This document shows, piece by piece, positions 9,367 through 17,683 of a stretch of 48,316 nt of DNA. The position numbers and the translations under genes are program-made. Source of the DNA: Candidatus Companilactobacillus pullicola (GTDB lineage: Bacteria > Bacillota > Bacilli > Lactobacillales > Lactobacillaceae); assembly GCA_019116025.1 (NCBI GenBank), contig DXCM01000068.1:1-48316 (forward strand). Direction: 5' to 3'. Every line of letters starts with the position of its first letter. The first letter of the stretch is position 1. The notes under the pieces are model-generated. The model worked only from the letters and a program-made list of their open reading frames with translations. It did no database searches and had not been told where the DNA came from.

Positions 9367-10173
9367 ATGACTGAACAAAACGATCAACAATACATCCTTC
9401 ATTTGGATGAAGACAAGCACGAAATCGCCATGAAGACAGAAGATCTACAGGTCTTTTATGGCGAAAAAGAAGCAATGCACAAAGCTTCATTACAATTTGA
9501 GAGATATAAGATAACTTCTTTGATCGGTGCCTCCGGTTCTGGTAAATCAACATTCTTGAGATCTTTGAACCGAATGAACGATAATGTGGAAGGTGCCAGC
9601 GTCAAAGGAAAAATTATGTATCGTGGTTTAGATATCAATAAAGATAATGTTGATATTTATGAAGTAAGAAAACATATTGGAATGGTCTTTCAACGACCAA
9701 ATCCATTCTCTAAATCAATCTATGATAATATTACTTTTGCCTTAAAGCGCCATGGATTGCATGACAAGAAAAAATTGGATGAAATAGTTGAGACAACGTT
9801 AAAACAAGCCTCACTTTGGGATCAAGTAAAAGATGATCTTCATAAAAGTGCTTTGGCACTTTCAGGTGGGCAACAACAACGTCTCTGTATTGCTAGAGCA
9901 ATCGCCATGAAACCAGATATTCTTTTGATGGATGAACCGGCAAGTGCGCTAGATCCAATTTCGACTTCGAATGTTGAAGAAACAATGATGAATTTAAAAG
10001 ATAATTTTACGATTATTATCGTTACGCACAATATGCAACAGGCCGCTAGAATAAGCGACTATACAGCATTTTTCCACTTAGGACATGCTGTGGAATTTAA
10101 TGAGACGAGAAAGATCTTTACTCGTCCAAAAATTGAAATTACAGAAGATTATGTTTCGGGACACTTTGGATAG
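9367..10173 (+). CDS. pstB: phosphate ABC transporter ATPase (first copy)
   Basis: ATP-binding subunit energising PstCA. The 268 residues show Walker A GASGSGKS, the Q loop in GMVFQRPNPFSKSIYDN (typical of PstB), signature LSGGQQQR, Walker B ILLMDEP and the switch histidine in IVTHNMQQA. It carries about 20 extra N-terminal residues compared with the second copy downstream. Tandem pstB genes are common in lactobacilli. Whether the two act as a heterodimer or as alternatives cannot be read from the sequence. Confidence 0.94.
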   Translation: MTEQNDQQYILHLDEDKHEIAMKTEDLQVFYGEKEAMHKASLQFERYKITSLIGASGSGKSTFLRSLNRMNDNVEGASVKGKIMYRGLDINKDNVDIYEVRKHIGMVFQRPNPFSKSIYDNITFALKRHGLHDKKKLDEIVETTLKQASLWDQVKDDLHKSALALSGGQQQRLCIARAIAMKPDILLMDEPASALDPISTSNVEETMMNLKDNFTIIIVTHNMQQAARISDYTAFFHLGHAVEFNETRKIFTRPKIEITEDYVSGHFG

Positions 10174-10185
10174 GAGCGTTTAGAT

Positions 10186-10944
10186 TTGGCAGAAAAAATT
10201 TTAACATCTTCCGATGTACATTTATTTTATGGAAAAAAAGAAGCATTAAAGGGTATTAACTTAGATTTTAATAAAAATGAAATTACAGCTTTGATTGGCC
10301 CTTCTGGGTGTGGTAAGTCAACATATTTAAGATGTTTGAATCGTATGAATGATTTGATTCCCGACGTAACTATCACAGGAACTATTTCATTAGATGGCAA
10401 GAATATTTATTCACCTAATGTCGATACCGTTGCACTGAGAAAACAAGTTGGTATGGTTTTTCAGCAACCTAATCCATTTCCATTCTCAATTTATGATAAT
10501 GTAGTGTATGGATTAAGATTAGCTGGTGTTAAAGATAAGGCCGTTTTGGATGAAGCGGTGGAAACTAGTTTGAAAAATGCTGCTGTTTGGGATGATGTGA
10601 AGGATAAGCTACATCAAAGTGCATTATCACTTTCAGGTGGTCAACAACAAAGAGTTTGTATTGCTAGAGTTTTAGCAGTGAAACCTGATATTATTTTATT
10701 AGACGAACCAACTTCAGCTTTGGATCCTATTTCATCAGCTAAGGTTGAAGATACTATGTTGGCATTGCGTGAGGATTATACAATTATTACTGTTACACAT
10801 AACATGCAACAGGCTTCAAGAATATCTGATCAGACCGCCTTCTTCCTAAATGGAGAGTTAATTGAAGTAGATAAGACAAAAAATATTTTCTTAAATCCAA
10901 AACAAAAACAGACTGAAGATTATATTTCAGGAAAATTCGGTTAG
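10186..10944 (+). CDS. pstB: phosphate ABC transporter ATPase (second copy)
   Basis: Second PstB, 252 residues, TTG start 10186 after TAGGAGCG. Walker A is GPSGCGKS, followed by the PstB-type Q loop [17 protein letters not shown], signature LSGGQQQR, Walker B IILLDEP and [10 protein letters not shown]. It is clearly a paralogue of the gene before it, and both copies have intact catalytic motifs, so neither looks degenerate. The spacing of 12 bases on each side supports a single pst-phoU transcript. Confidence 0.94.
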   Translation: MAEKILTSSDVHLFYGKKEALKGINLDFNKNEITALIGPSGCGKSTYLRCLNRMNDLIPDVTITGTISLDGKNIYSPNVDTVALRKQVGMVFQQPNPFPFSIYDNVVYGLRLAGVKDKAVLDEAVETSLKNAAVWDDVKDKLHQSALSLSGGQQQRVCIARVLAVKPDIILLDEPTSALDPISSAKVEDTMLALREDYTIITVTHNMQQASRISDQTAFFLNGELIEVDKTKNIFLNPKQKQTEDYISGKFG

Positions 10945-10955
10945 GAGAAAAAACG

Positions 10956-11636
10956 ATGCGCACTACTTTCGAAGAACAATTAAATAACTTACATTTACGA
11001 TTCTCAGAAATGGGTATGATGGCAAGTGAAGCCATTATGAAATCTGTTAAAGCATACATTGATCACGATAAATCTTTAGCTAAAGAAGTTATTCGTAATG
11101 ATCATGTAATCAATAAGCGAGAGATGGATCTGGAAAAAGAATCTTTTGAGATGATTGCTTTGCAACAACCTGTTACATCTGACTTGAGAATGATTGTAAC
11201 GGTTTTAAAAGCAAGTTCTGATTTAGAAAGAATGGGCGATCATGCGGTAAGTATTGCTCAAGAAACAATTAGAGTTAAAGGTGAAACGAGAATACCTGAA
11301 ATTGAAAAACTAATTGCGGAAATGGGTGAAATGAGCACAAGCATCGTTGAAGATTCATTGGAAGCCTACTTGAAAAAAGATAGTAAGATGGCTGAAGAAG
11401 TAGCTCATCGCGATATTGAGATAGATGCTAAAAGTACATTGATCAATGAACTATGTATCAAAGATATGCAAAAAACTGTAGAGAACGTTTTAAGTGGTTC
11501 ATCATATATGCTTGTGGCCAGTTATTTGGAACGTGTTGGTGACTATGCAACCAATATTTGTGAATGGGTTGTTTACTTAAACACTGGACATGTGGTAGAA
11601 CTGAATCGGAAGCATATTCCTGATGTTGATGAGTAA
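10956..11636 (+). CDS. phoU: phosphate transport system regulator PhoU
   Basis: PhoU, 226 residues, is a peripheral protein of two three-helix PhoU repeats with metal-binding acidic motifs. Both signatures are visible: LERMGDHAVSIAQE in the first repeat and LERVGDYATNICEW in the second. In the known family it links Pst transport activity to the PhoR kinase and represses the regulon when phosphate is plentiful. It is the last gene of the pst operon. No hairpin with a T-tract is evident directly after it. Confidence 0.94.
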   Translation: MRTTFEEQLNNLHLRFSEMGMMASEAIMKSVKAYIDHDKSLAKEVIRNDHVINKREMDLEKESFEMIALQQPVTSDLRMIVTVLKASSDLERMGDHAVSIAQETIRVKGETRIPEIEKLIAEMGEMSTSIVEDSLEAYLKKDSKMAEEVAHRDIEIDAKSTLINELCIKDMQKTVENVLSGSSYMLVASYLERVGDYATNICEWVVYLNTGHVVELNRKHIPDVDE

Positions 11637-11638
11637 AA

Positions 11639-11667
11639 TTGATATTTTTGTGAATATGTAGTATATT
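11639..11667 (+). promoter_or_regulatory. promoter for the pspC-yvlD pair
   Basis: TTGATA (11639-11644), a 17-bp spacer and TATATT (11662-11667) make a near-consensus sigma-A promoter just after the phoU stop. GAGGTGAG and the pspC-like ATG follow. Confidence 0.65.
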
Positions 11668-11693
11668 TTTTGGACAAGTTGAGGTGAGATTCT

Positions 11694-11945
11694 ATGAAAG
11701 AAAGACTTACAAGATCTACTACAGATCGAATGTTGGCAGGTGTCTGCGGTGGATTAGGTGCTTATTTTGGTATCGATTCAACTTGGATACGTTTGGCATT
11801 TATCTTTCTATTGCCTTTTACTTATTTTCTGCCAGTCTTGGTTTATATAATTCTTGTCTTCTCATTACCTGAGAAGCGTAATATCCAAGAGACAGATTTT
11901 AATAAAAAGAAGCGTAGCACTACAGCTGCCAAGAAATATTACTGA
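11694..11945 (+). CDS. PspC-domain small membrane protein
   Basis: An 83-residue protein with the PspC domain: the N-terminal motif RSTTDRMLAGVCGGLGAYFGIDSTWIRL, one long hydrophobic segment (about 31-58) and a basic tail rich in K, R and T. Relatives (PspC/YvlC) are linked to envelope stress responses, but the role in this organism is inferred only. RBS GAGGTGAG sits 8 bases before the ATG. It is followed by a yvlD-like gene and hprK, an order also known from Bacillus (yvlC-yvlD). Confidence 0.85.
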   Translation: MKERLTRSTTDRMLAGVCGGLGAYFGIDSTWIRLAFIFLLPFTYFLPVLVYIILVFSLPEKRNIQETDFNKKKRSTTAAKKYY

Positions 11946-11968
11946 TTCAAAAAGAATGAGGGTATGAA

Positions 11969-12334
11969 ATGAAGTTACTTATAAAAGTGGCAATACAAAC
12001 GCTCTTGTTTCTAGCAATTGCTAGATTATTGCCCGGTATGTTTCGAGTGGATACATTAGGTACGGCTATTATAGCTAGTTTGGTATTAGCTATCTTGAAT
12101 TGGACTATAAAACCACTTTTACATATTATTTCTTTACCGATTACGTTTATTACATTTGGCTTATTTTCATTTGTGATCAATGCGATTACTTTGGAACTGA
12201 CGTCAGCTCTAGTTGGATCAAATAGCTTTTATTTTAATGGCTTTGGCTCAGCCTTAGTAGTTGCTGTTATATTGGCCATTTGTAATTCGATTATTAATAG
12301 TTACACAATGAATAATTTTCAAAGACGCGTCTAG
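11969..12334 (+). CDS. YvlD-like four-helix membrane protein (phage holin IV superfamily)
   Basis: A 121-residue hydrophobic protein with about four membrane segments and the family pattern LLPGMFRVDTLGTAIIASLVLAILNWTIKPLLHIISLPITFITFGLFSFVINA. It belongs to the Mycobacterium-type holin superfamily IV/YvlD group. Despite the family name there is no phage context here, and its neighbour is the PspC-like protein, so an envelope-stress role is more likely than lysis. Its last codons form part of the following terminator hairpin. Confidence 0.8.
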   Translation: MKLLIKVAIQTLLFLAIARLLPGMFRVDTLGTAIIASLVLAILNWTIKPLLHIISLPITFITFGLFSFVINAITLELTSALVGSNSFYFNGFGSALVVAVILAICNSIINSYTMNNFQRRV

Positions 12335-12347
12335 AACGCGTTTTTTT
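12325..12347 (+). terminator. intrinsic terminator overlapping the end of the yvlD-like gene
   Basis: ACGCGT (12325-12330) pairs with ACGCGT (12336-12341) around a CTAGA loop, followed by seven T. The 5' arm is coding sequence and the stop codon lies in the loop. Confidence 0.8.
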
Positions 12348-12375
12348 GTTTCTAAAATGATAAAATTGTTATAAA
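12346..12375 (+). promoter_or_regulatory. candidate hprK promoter
   Basis: TTGTTT (12346-12351), an 18-bp spacer and TATAAA (12370-12375) lie between the terminator and hprK. The match is moderate, but it is the only good candidate in the 64-base gap. Confidence 0.35.
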
Positions 12376-12398
12376 TAAAGAATCTGTGGGGGTTAACA

Positions 12399-13364
12399 AT
12401 GACAAATTTTGTTACAGTGTCTCAAATGGTGAAGGATAATGAATTGAAGGTTTATTCTGGAGAAGAGTTATTAAAAGATAAAAAAGTCATAACTACCGAT
12501 ATTTCTCGTCCCGGAATTGAATTAACAGGTTATTTTGATTATTATCCAAGTGAACGAATTCAATTGTTCGGCCAAACAGAGACTTCGTATTCTCGTTCAA
12601 TGACATCTAACAACCGTTATAAAGTGATGTTGGAATTATGCCGTGAGGATACGCCAGTATTATTGATTTCTAGAAATATTCAACCAAGCAAAGAACTTTT
12701 AAGAGCTGCCAAAGAACATCATGTTCCCGTCATTGGATCAGAATTGCCAACAACAAGACTATCAAGTATGATTACCGAGTATTTGGATGAAAAGTTGGCT
12801 CCTAGAGAGTCGATCCACGGTGTTCTAGTGGATGTTTATGGTATTGGAATTCTGTTAACGGGACATTCTGGTATTGGTAAAAGTGAAACAGCTTTGGAAC
12901 TAATTAAGCGTGGTCACCGTTTGATTGCCGACGATCGAGTAGACGTTTATCAACGTGATGAAAAAACTATTGTAGGTGAAGCACCTAAGATCCTAAATCA
13001 TTTGTTGGAAATTCGTGGTATTGGTATTATTGACGTCATGAATCTCTTTGGTGCTGGGGCTGTTCGTTCACAAAGTGAAATTCAATTGATCATTAATTTG
13101 GAAAATTGGTCAGCCGATAAGAATTATGATCGAATTGGTACTTTGGAAGATAGTCGTGCCTTCTTTGATGTCGATGTACCACAAATCACTGTTCCTGTTA
13201 AAGTTGGTCGTAATATCTCTATCATCATCGAAGTAGCTGCAATGAACTATCGTGCTAAGACGATGGGATATGACGCTACCAAGAAATTTGAGGACAATCT
13301 TGGATTGTTGATCAAAGAAAATGAACAAAAAACAAAGAATGAAAACAATGGAGAAGGTAAGTAA
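12399..13364 (+). CDS. hprK: HPr kinase/phosphorylase
   Basis: Bifunctional enzyme that phosphorylates HPr on Ser46 when glycolytic intermediates are high and dephosphorylates it when they fall. It drives CcpA-mediated carbon catabolite control. The 321-residue protein has the N-terminal domain (1-130), Walker A GHSGIGKS at about 155-162, the [10 protein letters not shown] motif and the HprK signature [20 protein letters not shown]. Length and motifs are complete. RBS GGGGGTT precedes the ATG. Its stop overlaps the lgt start by one base, the conserved hprK-lgt pair of Firmicutes. Confidence 0.97.
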   Translation: MTNFVTVSQMVKDNELKVYSGEELLKDKKVITTDISRPGIELTGYFDYYPSERIQLFGQTETSYSRSMTSNNRYKVMLELCREDTPVLLISRNIQPSKELLRAAKEHHVPVIGSELPTTRLSSMITEYLDEKLAPRESIHGVLVDVYGIGILLTGHSGIGKSETALELIKRGHRLIADDRVDVYQRDEKTIVGEAPKILNHLLEIRGIGIIDVMNLFGAGAVRSQSEIQLIINLENWSADKNYDRIGTLEDSRAFFDVDVPQITVPVKVGRNISIIIEVAAMNYRAKTMGYDATKKFEDNLGLLIKENEQKTKNENNGEGK

Positions 13365-14179
13365 TGAATTTTGATTTGTTAGCATTGAACCCAATTGCTT
13401 TAAATCTAGGTGGCATAGAAATTCATTGGTATGGCGTTATCATTGCTCTGGGAGCTTTGGTCGGAGTTATTATGGCAATGCGTGAAGCCAAAAGAAGACA
13501 CTTGGATCCTGATAACATTTTAGATTTAGTCTTGTATGGTGTTCCAATTGCTCTAGTGGGAGCACGTATATACTATGTTATCTTTGAATTGCCATATTAT
13601 TTGGCTAATCCAGGTGAAATAATTAAGATTTGGCATGGTGGTATTGCAATTTATGGTGGTTTAATTGCTGCATTTATTGTTCTATTAGTTCTGTGTAAGA
13701 AACGTAATATTTCTCCTTGGTTAATGCTAGATATTGCAGCACCATCAGTCCTTTTAGGACAGATAGTAGGTCGCTGGGGTAACTTTATGAACCAAGAGGC
13801 TTTTGGTGCTAAAACATCACTAGATTTCCTACAATCATTACATCTACCACATTTTATTGTTGAACAGATGTTTATTAATGGGGCTTATCGTCAACCCACC
13901 TTTTTGTATGAATCAGTTGGTAATTTAATAGGATTGATTTTAATCTTAGTTTTGAGGAATCGTAAGCATCTCTTAAAACGTGGTGAAGTCTTTTTAACAT
14001 ATTTGATATGGTATCCAGCAGTTAGATTTTTCGTTGAAGGTATGCGAACAGATAGTTTATATATTTTGCCTGGTGTCAGAGTTTCACAGGTATTGTCATT
14101 AGTACTATTTGTCGTTGCCATTGGAATTTTCATTTATCGTCGAAAGAAAGAAAATGATCCTTGGTATAATGAGTTGTGA
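13364..14179 (+). CDS. lgt: prolipoprotein diacylglyceryl transferase
   Basis: Lgt transfers a diacylglyceryl group from phosphatidylglycerol to the lipobox cysteine of prolipoproteins, such as PstS in this window. The 271-residue membrane protein has about seven hydrophobic segments. It shows the conserved [15 protein letters not shown] region and the Lgt signature [13 protein letters not shown]. The ATG overlaps the hprK stop (TAATG), implying coupling. Confidence 0.96.
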   Translation: MNFDLLALNPIALNLGGIEIHWYGVIIALGALVGVIMAMREAKRRHLDPDNILDLVLYGVPIALVGARIYYVIFELPYYLANPGEIIKIWHGGIAIYGGLIAAFIVLLVLCKKRNISPWLMLDIAAPSVLLGQIVGRWGNFMNQEAFGAKTSLDFLQSLHLPHFIVEQMFINGAYRQPTFLYESVGNLIGLILILVLRNRKHLLKRGEVFLTYLIWYPAVRFFVEGMRTDSLYILPGVRVSQVLSLVLFVVAIGIFIYRRKKENDPWYNEL

Positions 14180-14188
14180 GCAATCTAA

Positions 14189-14216
14189 TTGATAATTAAA
14201 AAATAAATGGTAATAT
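14189..14216 (+). promoter_or_regulatory. trxB promoter
   Basis: TTGATA (14189-14194), a 16-bp spacer ending in TGG, and TAATAT (14211-14216) form an extended -10 promoter. The trxB RBS GGAGGT follows. Confidence 0.6.
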
Positions 14217-14244
14217 TTGTTGAGTAATAGGAGGTAATTCGACG

Positions 14245-15186
14245 ATGAAAACATACGATGTAGTAATTATTGGGGCAGGCCCTGGTGGTTTAACTGCCGC
14301 TTTATACGCTTCACGTGCTAACCTTTCAGTAATGATTCTTGATCGTGGTATCTATGGTGGTCAAATGAATAACACCGCTGCGATTGAAAATTATCCTGGA
14401 TTTAAATCAATCTTGGGCCCAGATTTGAGTGAAAGAATGTATAAATCTTCAATTCAATTTGGTGCTGATTTTGGTTACGGTGCCGTTCAATCAGTTGAAG
14501 ACAAGGGTAATGTCAAAATTATTCATACTGATGATGGTGACTATGAAGCTAAAGCATTGATCATTGCAACTGGTTCACAATATAAGAAGATTGGGGTTCC
14601 TGGTGAAGAAGAGTTATCAGGACGTGGTGTTTCTTATTGTGCCGTCTGTGATGGTGCTTTCTTCAAGGATCAAGACGTTGCCGTTGTTGGTGGTGGAGAT
14701 TCCGCTGTTGAAGAAGGAATTTACCTCACACAACTAGCTAAGTCAGTAACAATTATTCACCGTCGTGACCAATTGCGTGCTCAAAAGATTTTGCAAGACC
14801 GTGCATTTAAGAACAAGAAGATCAAATTTGTTTGGAATGCTGATGTTAAGGAAATCACGAGTGACGATGACAAGGTTTCAGGCGTTAAATACGTTGATAA
14901 AGAAACTGGCGAGGAACATATCGTTCCAGCTAAAGGTGCTTTTATTTATGTAGGTATTCAACCAATGACAGAACCATTCAAAGGTTTAGGCGTTTTGGAT
15001 GAAGATGGTTGGATCAATACAGATGAAGAAATGCATACAAATATCCCTGGTATCTTTGCCGTTGGTGATGTTCGTAAGAAAGATCTTCGTCAAGTGGCTA
15101 CAGCCGTTGGTGAGGGCGGTATAGCTGGTCAACAAGCATATAGTTATATTCAAGATCTTGCCGATTCTAAGGTAACGACAAAATAA
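14245..15186 (+). CDS. trxB: thioredoxin reductase (NADPH)
   Basis: FAD-dependent enzyme that reduces thioredoxin with NADPH, for redox balance and ribonucleotide reduction. The 313 residues show the FAD-binding GAGPGGLTAALYASRA at 10-25, the redox-active pair C132/C135 (SYCAVCDGAFF), the NADPH-binding GGGDSAVEEG and the C-terminal FAD site GIFAVGDVRKKDLRQ. Full length. It has its own promoter and a strong RBS (AGGAGGT). An AT-rich hairpin after it (15217-15235) lacks an adjacent T-tract and is not a convincing terminator. Confidence 0.96.
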   Translation: MKTYDVVIIGAGPGGLTAALYASRANLSVMILDRGIYGGQMNNTAAIENYPGFKSILGPDLSERMYKSSIQFGADFGYGAVQSVEDKGNVKIIHTDDGDYEAKALIIATGSQYKKIGVPGEEELSGRGVSYCAVCDGAFFKDQDVAVVGGGDSAVEEGIYLTQLAKSVTIIHRRDQLRAQKILQDRAFKNKKIKFVWNADVKEITSDDDKVSGVKYVDKETGEEHIVPAKGAFIYVGIQPMTEPFKGLGVLDEDGWINTDEEMHTNIPGIFAVGDVRKKDLRQVATAVGEGGIAGQQAYSYIQDLADSKVTTK

Positions 15187-15310
15187 TGTAAATTTATTTT
15201 AATAATGAGGATTATGAAATGGAAAATATCCATTTTGTAATTCTCTTTTTTTCTACCTTGGCCTAATAATAAATGACTAAATATTGAAAAAAATATTATT
15301 AGCATTTGAT

Positions 15311-15339
15311 TTGAATATAGACATGTTTAAACATATACT
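15311..15339 (+). promoter_or_regulatory. promoter of the XRE regulator gene with embedded palindromic operator
   Basis: TTGAAT (15311-15316), a 17-bp spacer and TATACT (15334-15339). The spacer contains the perfect palindrome ATGTTTAAACAT (15323-15334), which touches the -10. A repressor bound there would block RNA polymerase, the expected layout for autorepression by the XRE protein encoded next. Confidence 0.7.
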
Positions 15340-15366
15340 ATTAGTAAAAGACAGGAAGTGATTCTT

Positions 15367-15621
15367 ATGCGTGACGTAGTAGACAATAAAATAAATCAAT
15401 TGATGAACGAATCAGGTTTCAATATTGCCAGAAACCTTAAAATTTTAAGAAAAGAAAAAAATGTAACTCAAAAAGAAGTTGCAAGACATTTAAATATTGA
15501 CGTAACGACTCTCTCTCACTATGAGACAGGTATTAGAATGCCAGATATCGATACACTAATTGCATTAGCAAGATACTATGATACGGATATCAACAGAATC
15601 ATCAGCAATAATCTCGAATAG
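15367..15621 (+). CDS. small XRE-family helix-turn-helix regulator
   Basis: An 84-residue protein. The HTH_3 domain (about 20-75) reads NLKILRKEKNVTQKEVARHLNIDVTTLSHYETGIRMPDIDTLIALARYYDTDI, a textbook XRE fold with no further effector domain. I chose ATG 15367, about 10 bases after AGGA. An upstream in-frame GTG at 15358 overlaps the RBS and is less likely. It is a single-gene unit with its own promoter, operator and terminator. Such stand-alone HTH proteins can be remnants of mobile elements, but no toxin, integrase or phage gene lies nearby. The target genes are unknown. Confidence 0.85.
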   Translation: MRDVVDNKINQLMNESGFNIARNLKILRKEKNVTQKEVARHLNIDVTTLSHYETGIRMPDIDTLIALARYYDTDINRIISNNLE

Positions 15622-15684
15622 TTTGGCTTCTGCTTTTTCCACATTTGTAGTGCTTAGCTACCAAATAAATAATTTTATAACCGA

Positions 15685-15730
15685 AACAGTATCTATAAGG
15701 GAATTAAAGTAGATACTGTTATTTTTATTT
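15685..15730 (+). terminator. intrinsic terminator after the XRE gene
   Basis: A perfect 11-bp stem AACAGTATCTA / TAGATACTGTT (15685-15695 and 15710-15720) with a 14-base loop is followed by ATTTTTATTT. Confidence 0.75.
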
Positions 15731-15807
15731 GGAGAGGGTATTTTTAAGGATATTTTAAAAAAAATAGATTAAAGTGTCGTAATCAAATATAAATAGTACC
15801 CTATGAT

Positions 15808-15834
15808 TGATATAATGGTTGTAAGTACTTACAA
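15808..15834 (+). promoter_or_regulatory. pgcA extended -10 promoter with a 16-bp palindrome at the start site
   Basis: TGATATAAT (15808-15816) is an extended -10 with no recognisable -35. Two bases later comes the perfect 16-bp palindrome TTGTAAGTACTTACAA (15819-15834), covering the expected +1. The pgcA RBS TAGGAGG starts 3 bases after it. This looks like an operator for a dimeric repressor; I cannot name the regulator. Confidence 0.6.
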
Positions 15835-15851
15835 ATTAGGAGGACAAGTTA

Positions 15852-17570
15852 ATGTCTTGGCAAGATAATATGCAACAATGGCTCGACTATAAGGATTTAG
15901 ATCCAGATATGAAAGAGCAACTCAATGAGATGAAAAAAGACGATAAGGTCGCTGAAGAGGCTTTCTATGAACCAATGGAATTTGGTACTGCCGGAATGCG
16001 TGGCCTTATTGGACCTGGTATCAATAGAATGAATATTTATACTGTTCGTCAAGCAGCTGAAGGTTTGGCTTCTTTCATGGATACTTTGGATGATGAGTTG
16101 AAGTCACAAGGTGTAGCTATTAGTTATGATTCACGTTATTATTCACAAGATTTTGCTTATGAATCAGCAAAAGTTTTGGGAGCTCATGGAATTCACAGTT
16201 ACGTGTTCGATAGTTTGAGACCTACACCGGAATTATCTTTTGCGGTAAGAAGTATACCTACTTATGCCGGTATTATGATTACTGCTAGCCATAATCCTAA
16301 ACAATATAATGGATTCAAGATCTATGGACCAGATGGTGGTCAAATGCCACCAGTTGAATCTGATAATATTACAAGTTTTGCTAGAAAAGCTAGTGACCTA
16401 TTTGCTATCAAAGTAAAGCCTGTTACAAAATTAAGAGAAGAAAAATTATTGACACTTATTGGTGAAGATGTCGATCTTAACTACATGAAGAATTTGGAAA
16501 CAGTAATTGTTAACCGTGATTTGATCAATAATATCGGTGACAAGATGAAGTTTGTTTATTCACCACTTCATGGTACTGGTAAGATGATCGCTCCACGTAT
16601 TTTCCAAAAATTAGGTTTCAAGAATTTTAATATGGTTACAGAACAAGCAATTTTGGATCCAGAATTTGCCACAACACCTTTCCCTAATCCAGAATTTGCT
16701 CAAACTTTTGACTTAGCTATTGAACGTGGTAAAAAGATTGGTGCCAATATCTTGATAGCTACTGATCCTGATGCTGATCGTTTAGGAGCTGCCGTAAGAC
16801 AACCTGATGGTTCTTACAAATTGATGACTGGTAATCAAATTGCTTCAGTACTTTTGAATTACTTGCTACAAGCTAAGAAAAATCTTGATGAATTGCCTGA
16901 CAATGGTGCAGTTGTAAAATCAATTGTTTCATCTGAATTGGCAACGGCTATTGCTAACAAGTACGATATTAAGATGCTTAACGTGTTGACTGGTTTTAAG
17001 TATATTGCTGAAAAGATTGAGCAATTCGAACAAACTGGTAGCAATGAATTCCTCTTTGGATTTGAAGAGAGCTATGGTTATCTAGTAAAACCATTTGTTC
17101 GTGATAAAGATGCAATGCAATCAACATTATTGTTGGCTGAAGCTGCCGCTTATTATGAATCAAAAGGCAAAACTATTTACGATGCGCTAGAAGATCTTTA
17201 TAAAGAATTTGGTTACTATCGTGAAAAGACTATCTCCAAGACCTTTGAAGGTATCTCTGGTAAAGATAAGATGGCTCAAATTATGAAGACCCTTCGTGAG
17301 GAAGGAATTGATGCAATTAACGGCGTTAAAGTCGTTGAATCAATCGATTATTTGAAGGATACTGATACAACAGAAGCTGGAGTTAAATCCACTGGATTAC
17401 CAAAGGCCGATGTTTTGAAGTATGTTTTGGCTGATGATACTTGGGTAGCTGCTAGACCTTCAGGAACTGAACCAAAATTGAAATTCTATATTGGTGTTAA
17501 GGCTGATACAGAAGCAAATGCCGCACAAAAATTAGCTGATTTCTCTAAAGAAATCGAAGGCTGGGAATAA
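15852..17570 (+). CDS. pgcA: alpha-phosphoglucomutase / phosphohexomutase
   Basis: Interconverts glucose 1-phosphate and glucose 6-phosphate, linking glycolysis to UDP-glucose and cell-wall or teichoic acid precursors. The 572 residues match the long Firmicute PgcA form. The phosphoserine loop is TASHNPKQYNG, the metal-binding loop is ATDPDADRLG, the sugar-binding loop is FGFEESYGYL and the phosphate-binding loop is RPSGTEPKLKFYIG. All four active-site loops are intact. Strong RBS AGGAGG. It is a single-gene transcript between its palindrome-bearing promoter and a long hairpin terminator. Confidence 0.93.
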   Translation: MSWQDNMQQWLDYKDLDPDMKEQLNEMKKDDKVAEEAFYEPMEFGTAGMRGLIGPGINRMNIYTVRQAAEGLASFMDTLDDELKSQGVAISYDSRYYSQDFAYESAKVLGAHGIHSYVFDSLRPTPELSFAVRSIPTYAGIMITASHNPKQYNGFKIYGPDGGQMPPVESDNITSFARKASDLFAIKVKPVTKLREEKLLTLIGEDVDLNYMKNLETVIVNRDLINNIGDKMKFVYSPLHGTGKMIAPRIFQKLGFKNFNMVTEQAILDPEFATTPFPNPEFAQTFDLAIERGKKIGANILIATDPDADRLGAAVRQPDGSYKLMTGNQIASVLLNYLLQAKKNLDELPDNGAVVKSIVSSELATAIANKYDIKMLNVLTGFKYIAEKIEQFEQTGSNEFLFGFEESYGYLVKPFVRDKDAMQSTLLLAEAAAYYESKGKTIYDALEDLYKEFGYYREKTISKTFEGISGKDKMAQIMKTLREEGIDAINGVKVVESIDYLKDTDTTEAGVKSTGLPKADVLKYVLADDTWVAARPSGTEPKLKFYIGVKADTEANAAQKLADFSKEIEGWE

Positions 17571-17576
17571 AATAAG

Positions 17577-17615
17577 AGATAGAGACAAAATTAATTTTTT
17601 GTCTCTATCTTTTTG
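17577..17615 (+). terminator. intrinsic terminator after pgcA
   Basis: A perfect 14-bp stem AGATAGAGACAAAA / TTTTGTCTCTATCT (17577-17590 and 17597-17610) with loop TTAATT is followed by TTTTG. Confidence 0.9.
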
Positions 17616-17620
17616 TTTCG

Positions 17621-17649
17621 TTACAAGTATTTCTTAACTGCGATATAAT
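17621..17649 (+). promoter_or_regulatory. promoter for the phosphodiesterase-MFS pair
   Basis: TTACAA (17621-17626), a 17-bp spacer and a perfect TATAAT (17644-17649), followed by GAGGAGAGAG and the TTG start at 17684. Confidence 0.7.
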
Positions 17650-17683
17650 ATTTTCATGTAGTTTGTGAAAAGAGGAGAGAGAA

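Noticed and set aside
9367..10944. Second pstB as a recent duplication or pseudogene
   Set aside because: Both copies have intact motifs but differ clearly in sequence, and tandem pstB genes are usual in lactobacilli.
11969..12334. Phage holin suggesting a prophage remnant
   Set aside because: The family name is misleading. The YvlD-type protein is chromosomal, sits with a PspC-like gene, and no phage genes are nearby.
15217..15235. Hairpin AAATGGA / TCCATTT after trxB as terminator
   Set aside because: Only 7 AT-rich pairs, and the T-tract begins about 10 bases away. Too weak to annotate.
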